Positions 7,840 to 16,439 of a stretch of 64,000 nucleotides of DNA are shown one piece after another. The notes beneath the pieces are model-generated. The model made no database searches, was not told the DNA's origin, and was given only the letters and a program-made list of their open reading frames with translations. Numbering within the stretch: position 1 is the first letter of the stretch; every line of letters starts with the position of its first letter. The stretch covers positions 13,387-77,386 of the forward strand of contig CAAGKN010000018.1 in the NCBI GenBank assembly GCA_900770415.1. The letters run 5' to 3'. Position numbers and translations under genes: made by a program. Source of the stretch: Clostridia bacterium. Lineage in GTDB: Bacteria; Bacillota; Clostridia; TANB77; CAG-508.

Positions 7840-9651
7840 ATGCACGATAAACAAAAATATATTAGAAACTTTAGTATAATAGCACATATAGATCATGGAA
7901 AATCAACATTAGCAGATAGATTAATAGAAAAAACAGGACTTTTATCTTCTAGAGAGATGGAAAGCCAAGTACTAGATAATATGGACCTAGAAAGAGAACG
8001 TGGAATTACAATAAAAGCACAGGCTGTTAGAATGTTATATAAAGCAAAAGACGGAAATGAATATATATTAAATTTAATAGATACACCAGGGCATGTAGAC
8101 TTTAACTATGAGGTTTCAAAAAGTTTAGCTGCATGCGAAGGGGCAATATTAGTTGTAGATGCAAGTCAAGGAGTGGAAGCACAAACACTTGCTAATGTAT
8201 ATTTGGCATTAGATAACAACCTAGAGATTTTACCAGTAATAAACAAAGTGGATTTGCCAAATGCTAGACCAGAAGAAATAAAAAAAGAAATAGAAGATAT
8301 AATTGGAATACCAGCAATGGATGCACCTTGTATTTCTGCAAAAACAGGATTAAATATTGATGAAGTTTTAGAAAGAATAGTAACAGATTTTAAACCACCA
8401 GTAGGAGATGAAACAAAACCATTAAAATGTTTAATATTTGATTCTTTCTATGATAATTATAAAGGAGCATTAAGCTATGTAAGAGTGGTAGAAGGAACAG
8501 TAAAAACTGGTGACGAAATACTATTTATGGCCACGAATAAAAAATTTGTAGTATCAGAGCTTGGATATTTAGAGCCAGGAACTACAGTGCCAGCAGAAAA
8601 ATTAACAGCAGGAGAAGTTGGATATATTGCAGCTAGTATAAAAAATGTATCTGATTTACATGTAGGAGATACAATAACAACAGTAGAAAATCCAGCAAAA
8701 GAACCACTTCCAGGATATAAAAAAGCAAATTCTATGGTGTATTGTGGAATGTACCCATTAGATGGAGGAGATTACGAAAATTTAAAAACAGCATTAGAAA
8801 AGTTAAAATTAAATGATGCTGCATTAGAGTATGAGCCAGAAACATCTATTGCATTAGGATTTGGTTTTAGATGTGGATTTTTAGGGTTACTTCATTTGGA
8901 AATTATACAAGAAAGACTAGAAAGGGAATTTGACTTAAATTTAATCACAACAGCACCATCAGTTATATACAAGGTATATAAGCAAACAGGAGAGGTAATA
9001 GAACTATATAATCCAGTAGATTTACCACCAGCACAAGAAATAAGCTATATAGAAGAACCAATAGTAAAAGCAGAAATAATGCTTCCAAAAGAATTTGTTG
9101 GAAACGTAATGGAAATATGCCAAGATAGACGTGGCACATATATTGATATGAAATATTTAGATAGCACAAGAGTAACATTGGAATATGAATTACCACTAAA
9201 TGAAATAATATATGATTTTTTTGATACATTAAAATCAAAAACAAAAGGCTATGCTTCTTTTGACTATGAGTTTAAAGAATACAGAAGAGCAGAACTTGTA
9301 AAACTAGATATACATATAAATAATGAGCCAGTTGATGCATTATCTTTTATAGTACATAAAGATACAGCATATACAAGAGGTATAAAAATGGCAGAAAAAC
9401 TAAAAACAGTTATACCAAGACAATTATTTGAAATACCAATTCAAGCAGTTGTAGGCGGAAAAATTATAGCAAGAGAAACAATATCTGCAATGAGAAAAGA
9501 CGTACTTGCAAAATGCTATGGTGGAGATGTTACAAGAAAGAAAAAACTGTTAGAGAAGCAGAAAAAAGGTAAAAAGAAGATGAGACAAATAGGAAAAGTT
9601 GAAGTACCACAAGAAGCCTTTTTATCAGTTTTAAAATTAGATGAGGATTAA
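7840..9651 (+). CDS. lepA: Elongation factor 4 (back-translocating GTPase LepA)
   Basis: A 603-residue ribosome-associated GTPase that binds stalled or mis-translocated ribosomes. The G motifs are intact: G1 'AHIDHGKST' near residue 15, G2 region 'RERGITIKAQ', G3 'DTPGHVDF' and G4 'NKVDLP'. EF-G-like domains II, III and V follow, and the LepA-specific C-terminal domain ends 'KKGKKKMRQIGKVEVPQEAF', a strongly basic RNA-binding tail. The length is that of the family (about 600). AAGGAGG precedes the ATG by 7 nt. It has its own promoter and is separated from rlmB by a short hairpin repeat. Confidence 0.98.
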   Translation: MHDKQKYIRNFSIIAHIDHGKSTLADRLIEKTGLLSSREMESQVLDNMDLERERGITIKAQAVRMLYKAKDGNEYILNLIDTPGHVDFNYEVSKSLAACEGAILVVDASQGVEAQTLANVYLALDNNLEILPVINKVDLPNARPEEIKKEIEDIIGIPAMDAPCISAKTGLNIDEVLERIVTDFKPPVGDETKPLKCLIFDSFYDNYKGALSYVRVVEGTVKTGDEILFMATNKKFVVSELGYLEPGTTVPAEKLTAGEVGYIAASIKNVSDLHVGDTITTVENPAKEPLPGYKKANSMVYCGMYPLDGGDYENLKTALEKLKLNDAALEYEPETSIALGFGFRCGFLGLLHLEIIQERLEREFDLNLITTAPSVIYKVYKQTGEVIELYNPVDLPPAQEISYIEEPIVKAEIMLPKEFVGNVMEICQDRRGTYIDMKYLDSTRVTLEYELPLNEIIYDFFDTLKSKTKGYASFDYEFKEYRRAELVKLDIHINNEPVDALSFIVHKDTAYTRGIKMAEKLKTVIPRQLFEIPIQAVVGGKIIARETISAMRKDVLAKCYGGDVTRKKKLLEKQKKGKKKMRQIGKVEVPQEAFLSVLKLDED

Positions 9652-9680
9652 AAAATATATAAAATTTATTGCAAATATTA

Positions 9681-9704
9681 TAGGGGTCGCCGTCCTCGGC
9701 GACC
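9681..9704 (+). repeat. GGTCGCC short hairpin repeat, copy 1
   Basis: The 24-bp unit starting TAGGGGTCGCCG folds as GGTCGCCG-TCCT-CGGCGACC. An identical 24-bp unit occurs at 59164-59187 and a reversed variant at 5929-5958. It lies between lepA and rlmB, 22 bp before the rlmB start. Confidence 0.85.
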
Positions 9705-9726
9705 TGAAGAACAGGAGAGGTTAAAA

Positions 9727-10516
9727 ATGAAAAAAGAAGAGTTAAGAATGAACAATAAAGATAAACAAAGTGTATCTGACCAAATAGAAGGACGCAATTC
9801 TGTATTAGAATTATTGGAATCAGATAGAGATATAAATAAAATATTTATTGCAAGAGGAGAAAGACACGGTTCTATAAATAAAATAATAGCAAAAGCTAAG
9901 GAAAGAAAAATAGTTATTGTAGAAGTAGAAAAACAAAAACTAAATGCAATTTCTGAGACAGAAAATCATCAAGGGGTAATTGCAATAGTACCTCCATTTA
10001 ATTATTGCGAAGTAGAAGACATATTAGAAGAGGCAAAATCAAAAAATGAAGACCCATTTATATTAATTTTAGATGGAATAGAAGATCCACATAATCTAGG
10101 ATCAATAATAAGAACAGCAGAAACAGCAGGAGTACATGGAGTTATAATACCAAAAAGAAGAGCTGTTCGGAGTAAATGCAACTGTATCAAAATCATCAGC
10201 AGGAGCAGTAGAACATGTAAAAATTGCAAGAGTAAATAATATTAATGAAACAATAAAATACTTAAAAGAGCAAGGAGTATGGATTTGCGGAACAGATGGA
10301 GATGCAAAAACATATTACTATAATCAAGATTTAAAAGGAGCACTTGCAATAATAATAGGTAGTGAAGGCTTTGGAATGAGTAGACTTGTAAAAGAAAATT
10401 GCGATTTTTTAGTAAAAATTCCAATGAAAGGAAAAATTACATCTTTAAATGCTTCAGTTTCTGCAGGAATTGTAATATATGAAGCAGTAAAACAGAAGAA
10501 CTTGACAAAACAATAA
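9727..10516 (+). CDS. rlmB: 23S rRNA (Gm2251) 2'-O-methyltransferase RlmB (requires +1 frameshift at 10168)
   Basis: A SPOUT methyltransferase that modifies the 23S rRNA P-loop. The zero frame runs 147 codons, then meets CGG at 10168-10170. Skipping C10168 gives Gly148 and continues to a TAA at 10514-10516, for a total of 262 aa, normal for the family. Motif 1 'DGIEDPHNLGSIIRTAE' lies before the junction; motif 2 'IIGSEGFGMSRL' and motif 3 'MKGKITSLNASVSAG' lie after it, so both frames encode one protein. Without the skip the product would be 170 aa and lack the knotted SAM-binding site. The N-terminal 70 residues are the L30e-like substrate-binding domain. An AGGAGAGG ribosome site precedes the ATG. 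The last codons contain the -35 box of the downstream small-RNA gene. Confidence 0.93.
10168..10171 (+). other. +1 frameshift site CGGA (rlmB, Gly148)
   Basis: GTT-CGG-A; skipping the C gives GTT-GGA and the conserved run 'RRAV-GVNATVSKSSAG'. The preceding codon is GTT, with no homopolymer or slippery heptamer. Confidence 0.88.
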
Positions 10517-10530
10517 AATAAGTATACAAT
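10502..10530 (+). promoter_or_regulatory. SigA promoter of a small RNA gene
   Basis: TTGACA (10502-10507), 17-bp spacer, TACAAT (10525-10530). The -35 box lies inside the last codons of rlmB. Transcription would start near 10537, and no ORF with a ribosome site follows before the terminator at 10664. Confidence 0.7.
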
Positions 10531-10536
10531 ATTAAC

Positions 10537-10701
10537 ATAATTTCATATTTGGGACTTGATCCAACACCGTCCATCCTATCCAATCTTAACGACTTTTTCA
10601 TACGCCCCTTCTTTTTCCCCCATCCTTCCGATACATAACTCCAAAAATTTTTGATCAAGTCCTACCGGGACTCTTTATAACAAGAGTCCCGGTTTCGTTT
10701 T
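10537..10701 (+). ncRNA. Putative stand-alone small RNA with C-rich loop
   Basis: This explains most of the gene-free stretch 10517-10834. A near-consensus promoter is followed by a 10-bp closing stem (GGACTTGATC at 10552-10561 with GATCAAGTCC at 10653-10662). The stem encloses about 90 nt that are almost free of G and contain repeated C-rich tracts such as CCATCCTATCC, CGCCCCTTC and CCCCCATCCTTCC. A strong intrinsic terminator ends it. C-rich single-stranded loops are typical of Firmicute trans-acting small RNAs that pair with G-rich ribosome binding sites. I do not recognise the family; the function is inferred only from this architecture. Confidence 0.65.
10664..10701 (+). terminator. Intrinsic terminator of the small RNA
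   Basis: A 12-bp perfect stem (ACCGGGACTCTT with AAGAGTCCCGGT), 6-nt loop, then TTTCGTTTT. Confidence 0.88.
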
Positions 10702-10741
10702 GCATAAATTATTATTTTCATATAAAAATATAATAGAAGAA

Positions 10742-10770
10742 TTGACAAATTTTACAAAGAATAATAAAAT
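10742..10770 (+). promoter_or_regulatory. SigA promoter of gatCAB
   Basis: TTGACA (10742-10747), 17-bp spacer, TAAAAT (10765-10770). The 5' leader then carries a small hairpin (CCC/GGG around 10792-10807) before the AAGGAG ribosome site. Confidence 0.75.
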
Positions 10771-10834
10771 AAAAAAGAATTATATATTTGTCCCTACAAT
10801 GGTGGGGACGGTTTTCGTATAAAGGAGTAATTTT

Positions 10835-11122
10835 ATGAAAAAGGTTAGTAAAGAAGAAATTAGGCATATTGCAAATTTAGCAAGATTAGAGTTAGATGAA
10901 AATGAAATAGATAATTATATAGAAAACTTACAAGATATCTTAAATTTTGCAGATGTTGTAAATAATGCACCAGTACAAGATTTAGATATCACAATCGGAA
11001 CAAATGAAGCAAAAAATGTGTTTAGAAAAGACGAAGTTAAGATATTTGAAGAAAATGAAGCATTACTTGCAAATGCAAAAGAGAAAGAAAGAAATATGTT
11101 TAAAATTCCAAAAGTAATTTAA
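10835..11122 (+). CDS. gatC: Asp-tRNA(Asn)/Glu-tRNA(Gln) amidotransferase subunit C
   Basis: A 95-residue subunit that wraps around GatA and stabilises the GatCAB complex, which converts misacylated Glu-tRNA(Gln) and Asp-tRNA(Asn) to the correct amides. The family start 'EEIRHIANLARLELDENEI' and the C-terminal 'ERNMFKIPKVI' are both present. It opens a gatC-gatA-gatB operon (12-bp gap to gatA, gatA/gatB TAATG overlap). AAAGGAG precedes the ATG. Confidence 0.96.
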   Translation: MKKVSKEEIRHIANLARLELDENEIDNYIENLQDILNFADVVNNAPVQDLDITIGTNEAKNVFRKDEVKIFEENEALLANAKEKERNMFKIPKVI

Positions 11123-11134
11123 AGGGAGGAAAAT

Positions 11135-12613
11135 ATGGAACTATATGAGTTAACAGTCCATGAATTAATGGACAAGTTAAATAAAAAGGAAATAACATCA
11201 GAAGATATTACAAAAAGCTATGTAAGTAGAATAAATGAAAAAGAAGACAACATAGAAGCTTTTGTTACTGTTCTTTCAGAAGAGGCAGAAAACAAAGCCA
11301 AAGAAATAGATCAAAAAATAGAAAAAGGAGAAATTACAAATAAGTTAGCAGGAATTCCAATAGGAATAAAAGACAACATTTGTACAAAAGGCATAAAAAC
11401 AACATGTGCGTCTAAAATGTTAGAAGATTTTGTATCTCCATATAATGCAACAGTAATGGACAAAATAAATGCAGAGAATTTAATTACAATAGGAAAACTT
11501 AATATGGATGAATTTGCTATGGGCGGTTCAACAGAAAATTCATACTTTAAGAAAACAAAAAATCCTTGGAATTTAAGTAAAGTTCCAGGAGGGTCATCAG
11601 GAGGAAGTGCAGCAGCAGTTGCTAGTCAAATGGTACCTTGGGCTTTGGGCTCAGATACAGGTGGAAGTATTAGACAACCAGCTTCTTTCTGCGGAATTGT
11701 GGGGCTAAAACCAACTTATGGACTTGTTTCAAGATATGGATTAGTAGCATTTGCATCATCACTTGACCAAATAGGACCAATAACAAAAGATGTTAGAGAT
11801 AGTGCTATTCTATTAAATATAATTGCAGGACATGACGAAAAAGATTCTACATCAGTAGATATGCCTAAAAAAGATTATGAAAAAGCATTAACAGGGAATA
11901 TAAAAGGCTTAAAGATAGGTGTGCCTAAAGAATTCTTTGGAGAAGGAATAAATGAAGAAGTTAAAGAAAGCCTAAAACAAGCAATAGAAACATATAAAAA
12001 ATTGGGAGCAGAAGTTGAAGAGTTTTCTTTAGATATTGCAAAATATGCATTAGCAACATACTATATAATTGCTTGCGCAGAAGCTAGTTCTAACTTAGGT
12101 AGATTTGATGGAATTAGATATACTTATAGAGCAAAAGATTTTAAAGACTTAAAAGATTTATATAAAAAGACTAGAAGTGAGGGCTTTGGAGCAGAAGTAA
12201 AAAGAAGAATTATACTTGGAACTTATGTGTTGTCTTCTGGATATTATGATGCATATTATAAAAAAGCTCAACAAGTTCGTACATTGGTAATGAATGAATT
12301 TAATAAAGGCTTTGAAAAATATGATGTTATACTTACTCCAACATCACCAACAGTAGCTTTTGGAATAGGAGAAAAATCAAATAATCCATTAGAAATGTAT
12401 TTAGCAGATATTTGTACAGTTTCAATAAACATAGCAGGACTACCAGGTATTTCAATTCCTTGTGGAGTAGATAAGGAAGGAATGCCAATAGGAATGCAAT
12501 TAATAGGAAACAGATTCCAAGAAGAAACTATATTAAATGCAGCATATAGCTTCGAACAAGAATATAAATTTAGAGAGAAATATAAACCTCAATTTAAAGG
12601 AGGAATAGAATAA
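11135..12613 (+). CDS. gatA: Asp/Glu-tRNA amidotransferase subunit A
   Basis: A 492-residue amidase-signature subunit that hydrolyses glutamine and delivers ammonia to the GatB active site. The Ser-cisSer-Lys triad is visible: Lys in 'GIPIGIKDNI', the cis-Ser in 'PGGSSGGSAAAVA' and the nucleophile Ser in 'GSDTGGSIRQPAS'. The length and C-terminal substrate-binding segments are normal. AGGGAGG lies 6 nt before the ATG. It is translationally coupled to gatB: its TAA overlaps the gatB ATG by one base. Confidence 0.98.
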   Translation: MELYELTVHELMDKLNKKEITSEDITKSYVSRINEKEDNIEAFVTVLSEEAENKAKEIDQKIEKGEITNKLAGIPIGIKDNICTKGIKTTCASKMLEDFVSPYNATVMDKINAENLITIGKLNMDEFAMGGSTENSYFKKTKNPWNLSKVPGGSSGGSAAAVASQMVPWALGSDTGGSIRQPASFCGIVGLKPTYGLVSRYGLVAFASSLDQIGPITKDVRDSAILLNIIAGHDEKDSTSVDMPKKDYEKALTGNIKGLKIGVPKEFFGEGINEEVKESLKQAIETYKKLGAEVEEFSLDIAKYALATYYIIACAEASSNLGRFDGIRYTYRAKDFKDLKDLYKKTRSEGFGAEVKRRIILGTYVLSSGYYDAYYKKAQQVRTLVMNEFNKGFEKYDVILTPTSPTVAFGIGEKSNNPLEMYLADICTVSINIAGLPGISIPCGVDKEGMPIGMQLIGNRFQEETILNAAYSFEQEYKFREKYKPQFKGGIE

Positions 12614-14055
12614 TGGCAAGAGAAGATTATGAAGCAGTAATAGGCTTGGAAGTCCATGCAGAGCTTTCAACAAAAACAAAAATATTTTGCTCATGCCCTA
12701 CAACATTTGGGGCAGAACCAAATACTCATGTGTGTCCAATATGTATGGCAATGCCAGGGACATTACCAGTATTAAATGAAAAAGTTGTAGAATATGCCGT
12801 AAAAGCAGGTCTTGCAACAAACTGTGAAATTTCAAAAGATAGCAAAAACGATAGAAAAAATTACTACTATCCAGATTTACCAAAGTCATATCAAATTTCA
12901 CAATTTGATAAACCATTATGCAATCATGGATATGTAGAAATTGATGATGAAAACGGAAACAAAAAGAAAATTGGAATTTTAAGAATTCATATAGAAGAAG
13001 ACGCAGGAAAATTAAATCATGATGAATTTGGTGGAGACAGTTTAGTTGACTTAAACAGAGCGGGAGTTCCATTAATAGAAATTGTTTCTATGCCAGATAT
13101 GAGTAGTGCAGAAGAAGCAGATAGATATTTAAAGAAGCTAAAATCAATACTAGAATATATAGAAGTATCAGATTGCAAAATGCAAGAAGGCTCTTTTAGA
13201 GCAGATGTTAACGTATCTGTAAAAAAGAAAACTGATACTAAATTAGGAACACGTTCAGAAATGAAAAATATGAGTTCATTTAGAAGTATTACAAGAGGTA
13301 TTGAATACGAAATAGAAAGACAAATAGATTTATTAGAAGCAGGAGGAAAAGTATTACAAGAAACATTAAGATGGGATGACGTATCTGGAAGAACTTTTTC
13401 AATGAGAGATAAGGAAGATGCACAAGATTATAGATATTTTCCAGAACCAGATTTAGTAGCAATAAAACTTTCAGATGAATATATAGAAAACGTAAAAGAC
13501 AGTTTGCCAGAACTTCCAGAATCTAGACTTAATAGATATGTAAAAGAATATAAAATGACACCAAAAGATGCTGGAATAATAGTAAACTCAAAATATTTAT
13601 CAGATTTATTTGAAAAGGCATCAAGTATTTGTAACAACTATAAAGCAGTTAGCAACTGGATTATTTCAGATATAACAGGAATATTAAATGAAAAAGAGTT
13701 AGAACCAAACGAAATTCCATTTACAGCAGAAGAACTTGCAAAAGTTGTAATATTAATAGATAAAGGAACAATTAGTTCTAGTATAGGTAAAAAAGTAGTA
13801 GCAGAATTATTTGAAAATCCAAGAGATCCAGAAGAAATTATAAAAGAAAAAGGATGGATACAAATTTCTGATGAGGGTGCAATTAAAGAAGTGGTTATGA
13901 ATATACTAGAAGCAAATCCACAATCAATAGCAGACTTCAAAGCAGGAAAAGATAGAGCACTGGGATTTTTAGTAGGACAAGCAATGAAACAAACAAAGGG
14001 AAAAGCAAACCCTCAACTTCTAAATAAAATGTTCCTAGAAGAATTAAAAAAATAG
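12613..14055 (+). CDS. gatB: Asp/Glu-tRNA amidotransferase subunit B
   Basis: A 480-residue subunit with the kinase/amidotransferase core and the C-terminal YqeY/helical tRNA-binding tail. The start 'YEAVIGLEVHAELSTKTKIF' is the family signature. A zinc-type Cys cluster (CSCP with CPIC) is near residue 27, followed by 'RNYYYPDLPKSYQISQFD'-like core sequence. The tail ends 'LGFLVGQAMKQTKGKANP', typical of GatB. It closes the operon. Confidence 0.98.
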   Translation: MAREDYEAVIGLEVHAELSTKTKIFCSCPTTFGAEPNTHVCPICMAMPGTLPVLNEKVVEYAVKAGLATNCEISKDSKNDRKNYYYPDLPKSYQISQFDKPLCNHGYVEIDDENGNKKKIGILRIHIEEDAGKLNHDEFGGDSLVDLNRAGVPLIEIVSMPDMSSAEEADRYLKKLKSILEYIEVSDCKMQEGSFRADVNVSVKKKTDTKLGTRSEMKNMSSFRSITRGIEYEIERQIDLLEAGGKVLQETLRWDDVSGRTFSMRDKEDAQDYRYFPEPDLVAIKLSDEYIENVKDSLPELPESRLNRYVKEYKMTPKDAGIIVNSKYLSDLFEKASSICNNYKAVSNWIISDITGILNEKELEPNEIPFTAEELAKVVILIDKGTISSSIGKKVVAELFENPRDPEEIIKEKGWIQISDEGAIKEVVMNILEANPQSIADFKAGKDRALGFLVGQAMKQTKGKANPQLLNKMFLEELKK

Positions 14056-14065
14056 ACTAAAAGCC

Positions 14066-14094
14066 TTGACAAGACAAAGAAAAATTAGTATAAT
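14066..14094 (+). promoter_or_regulatory. SigA promoter of rpmF
   Basis: TTGACA (14066-14071), 17-bp spacer, TATAAT (14089-14094): a full-consensus promoter, consistent with strong ribosomal-protein expression. Confidence 0.85.
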
Positions 14095-14164
14095 CTTATA
14101 GTGACTTTAAAGAATAATATGTAAAACATAGATAGATAAAGCATTTACGAGGGAGGGAATAAAA

Positions 14165-14347
14165 ATGGCACAACCAAAAAGAAGATGGTCAAAACAAAGA
14201 ACACATACAAAAAGATCAACATGGAAATTAGAAACACCAAATATTGCAACATGTAAACATTGTGGAGAGCCAGTATTACCACACAGAGTTTGCGACAATT
14301 GTGGATATTATGATGGAAAAGAAGTAATAGTAAAAAAAGATGCCTAA
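14165..14347 (+). CDS. rpmF: Large ribosomal subunit protein bL32
   Basis: A 60-residue zinc-ribbon ribosomal protein. It starts 'MAQPKRRWSKQRTHTKRS' and carries two CxxC pairs (CKHC and CDNC), the zinc-binding C+ form of L32. It is monocistronic: consensus promoter upstream and intrinsic terminator overlapping its end. The usual upstream partner yceD/DUF177 is absent. GAGGGAGG precedes the ATG. Confidence 0.97.
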   Translation: MAQPKRRWSKQRTHTKRSTWKLETPNIATCKHCGEPVLPHRVCDNCGYYDGKEVIVKKDA

Positions 14348-14362
14348 TAAGGCATTTTTTTT
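14340..14362 (+). terminator. Intrinsic terminator of rpmF
   Basis: ATGCCT-AATA-AGGCAT followed by eight T; the stop codon lies within the hairpin. Confidence 0.88.
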
Positions 14363-14386
14363 GTTTACCCATATTATACAGCAAGG

Positions 14387-14415
14387 TTGACTAAATAAAG
14401 TATATGATATAAAAT
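14387..14415 (+). promoter_or_regulatory. SigA promoter of der-plsY-gpsA
   Basis: TTGACT (14387-14392), 17-bp spacer, TAAAAT (14410-14415), 27 bp before the der ATG. Confidence 0.72.
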
Positions 14416-14441
14416 ATTAGGCGAAAGAAAAGGGTGAGAAA

Positions 14442-15770
14442 ATGGCAAAACCAATAGTTGCAATAATAGGAAAACCAAATGTAGGAAAATCAACATTTTT
14501 TAATTATATAATAGGAAAAAGAATTTCAATAGTAGAGGATATTCCAGGAGTAACAAGAGATAGAGTTTATGGAGAAGCAAATTGGAGAGGAAGAAACTTT
14601 ACATTAATAGATACAGGTGGAATTGAACCTAAATCTGATGACATTATTCTATCTCAAATGAAAGAACAAGCAGATATAGCAATAAGTATAGCAGATGTTA
14701 TTATATTTTTAACTGATATAAAACAAGGAGTAACTGCAGCAGATCAAGAAATAGCACTTATGCTAAAAAAATCAAAAAAACCAATAGTATTAGTGTGCAA
14801 TAAATCTGACAATGTAGGAGAAACAAGTAATGACATATATGAATTTTATAATCTAGGAATAGGCGAACCATATCCAGTATCTTCTGCAAATGCACTAGGA
14901 ATAGGAGATGTACTGGATGCTGTATATGAACATTTTCCAGAAAAAGACGAATCAGAAGACGAAAATCAAATAGTAAATGTAGCTGTAATAGGAAAACCAA
15001 ATGTAGGAAAATCTTCTCTAGTAAATAAAATCCTAGGAGAAAACAGAGTAATTGTAAGTAATATTGCGGGAACAACACGAGATGCAATAGATTCATATTT
15101 TGAAAATGAGCATGGAAAATATAATTTTATAGACACAGCTGGAATTAGAAGAAAAAGCAAGACAACTGAATCAATAGAAAAATTTAGCATAATGAGATCT
15201 CTTTTAGCAATAGAAAGAGCAGATATATGTTTACTATTAATAGATGCAAACGAAGGAGTAACAGACCAAGATGCAAAGATTGCAGGAGAAGCACACGAAG
15301 CAGGTAAAGGAATTATAATAGTAGTAAACAAATGGGATGAGGTAGAAAAAACAACAGGAACTTTAGAAAAATATACAAAAGAAGTATATAATAAATTAAG
15401 CTATTTATCCTATGCACCAATAATATTTATATCTGCAAAAACAGGCCAAAGAGTAGATAAAATATTTGACATGATAAATACAGTGGCAAATAATAATGCA
15501 ATAAGAGTTTCTACATCAATGCTAAACCAAGTTATAAACGAGGCAATAGCAGTAGTTCAACCACCAACAGATAAAGGAAGAAGACTTAAAATACTGTATG
15601 CTACACAAGCAAGTACAAAGCCACCAACATTTGTAATATTTGTTAATAGCAAAAAATTATTTCATTTTTCTTATGAAAGATATTTGGTAAATCAAATAAG
15701 AACAAACTTTGGAATAACAGGAACGCCAATAAGGGTAATTACAAGAGAAAAAGGAGAAAAGGAGGAATAA
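14442..15770 (+). CDS. der: Ribosome-assembly GTPase Der (EngA)
   Basis: A 442-residue protein with two tandem GTPase domains and a C-terminal KH-like domain, needed for 50S subunit maturation. The first domain has 'GKPNVGKST', 'DTGGIE' and 'NKSD'. The second has 'GKPNVGKSS', 'DTAGIRRKSK' and 'NKWD'. The C-terminal domain ends in the family pattern 'FGITGTPIRVITREK'. It is followed after 2 bp by plsY, so the two are translationally close. Confidence 0.98.
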   Translation: MAKPIVAIIGKPNVGKSTFFNYIIGKRISIVEDIPGVTRDRVYGEANWRGRNFTLIDTGGIEPKSDDIILSQMKEQADIAISIADVIIFLTDIKQGVTAADQEIALMLKKSKKPIVLVCNKSDNVGETSNDIYEFYNLGIGEPYPVSSANALGIGDVLDAVYEHFPEKDESEDENQIVNVAVIGKPNVGKSSLVNKILGENRVIVSNIAGTTRDAIDSYFENEHGKYNFIDTAGIRRKSKTTESIEKFSIMRSLLAIERADICLLLIDANEGVTDQDAKIAGEAHEAGKGIIIVVNKWDEVEKTTGTLEKYTKEVYNKLSYLSYAPIIFISAKTGQRVDKIFDMINTVANNNAIRVSTSMLNQVINEAIAVVQPPTDKGRRLKILYATQASTKPPTFVIFVNSKKLFHFSYERYLVNQIRTNFGITGTPIRVITREKGEKEE

Positions 15771-15772
15771 AA

Positions 15773-16390
15773 ATGATAGGAGTATATATAGGAGTTGCAA
15801 TAGTTGCGTATTTTTTAGGAAGTATAAGCTTTTCAGTAATTTTTAGTAGAAAGTTTGCAGGATTTGATGTAAGAGAAAAAGGAAGCAAAAACGCAGGTTC
15901 AACAAATGTTTTAAGAACAGTAGGAAAAAAAGCAGCTGCATTAACATTAGTATGTGATGTACTAAAAGGAGTAATGGCAATAGTAGTAGCAATACTTGCA
16001 GGACGTATTTGGACAGAAGTTGACGAAACATTATTAGAGTATATAGCAGGATTTTTTGCAATACTAGGACACACATTTCCAATATTCTTTGAATTTAGAG
16101 GAGGAAAAGGAGTTGCAACAGCACTTGGAGTTTTAATAACTTTAAATTGGAAGATTGGTTTAATATGTTTAATTTTTGCAGTTATAATAATTGCATTTAC
16201 AAAAATGGTATCAGTAGGTTCAATACTAGCAGCAGTTTTATACCCTATACTTACAATATTTATGGGAGACGTTAAATTTTTACCTGTAATAATTAGCATA
16301 CTAATAGCATTGCTAGTAATATTTAATCATAGAGAAAATCTAAAAAGAATAAAAAATGGAACAGAAAACAAAATTAGTTTTAACAAATAG
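15773..16390 (+). CDS. plsY: Acyl-phosphate:glycerol-3-phosphate acyltransferase PlsY
   Basis: A 205-residue multi-spanning membrane enzyme making lysophosphatidic acid from acyl-phosphate. The signatures are 'GSISFSVIFSRKFAG', 'DVREKGSKNAGSTNVLR', 'FPIFFEFRGGKGVATALG' and 'FNHRENLKRI'. The motif glycines and the phosphate-binding GSxNxGxTN-type loop are present. The der-plsY-gpsA order is common in Firmicutes and pairs this enzyme with the synthase of its glycerol-3-phosphate substrate. Confidence 0.97.
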   Translation: MIGVYIGVAIVAYFLGSISFSVIFSRKFAGFDVREKGSKNAGSTNVLRTVGKKAAALTLVCDVLKGVMAIVVAILAGRIWTEVDETLLEYIAGFFAILGHTFPIFFEFRGGKGVATALGVLITLNWKIGLICLIFAVIIIAFTKMVSVGSILAAVLYPILTIFMGDVKFLPVIISILIALLVIFNHRENLKRIKNGTENKISFNK

Positions 16391-16418
16391 GGAAAAAGGG
16401 GACAGTCCCCTTTTTCCC
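16390..16418. repeat. Perfect palindrome between plsY and gpsA
   Basis: A 13-bp stem (GGGAAAAAGGGGA with TCCCCTTTTTCCC) around a 3-nt loop, starting at the plsY stop codon. No T-run follows it, so it is more likely a processing or stability hairpin than a terminator. Confidence 0.7.
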
Positions 16419-16439
16419 TAAAATTAAAGGAGTAAACAA

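Noticed and set aside
10168..10171. Classical RF2- or dnaX-type programmed frameshift
   Set aside because: No slippery heptamer, no conserved upstream Shine-Dalgarno at fixed distance, and no stop codon or pseudoknot pattern shared among sites; only CGG is common.
10437..10658. Minus-strand ORF over the small RNA
   Set aside because: It overlaps the rlmB end and the small-RNA stem, has no ribosome site and no protein-like pattern.
14107..14384. Two overlapping minus-strand ORFs across rpmF
   Set aside because: Shadow frames of the L32 gene and its terminator.
16390..16418. Intrinsic terminator between plsY and gpsA
   Set aside because: The perfect palindrome lacks a T-run beyond its own stem and the genes appear co-transcribed.
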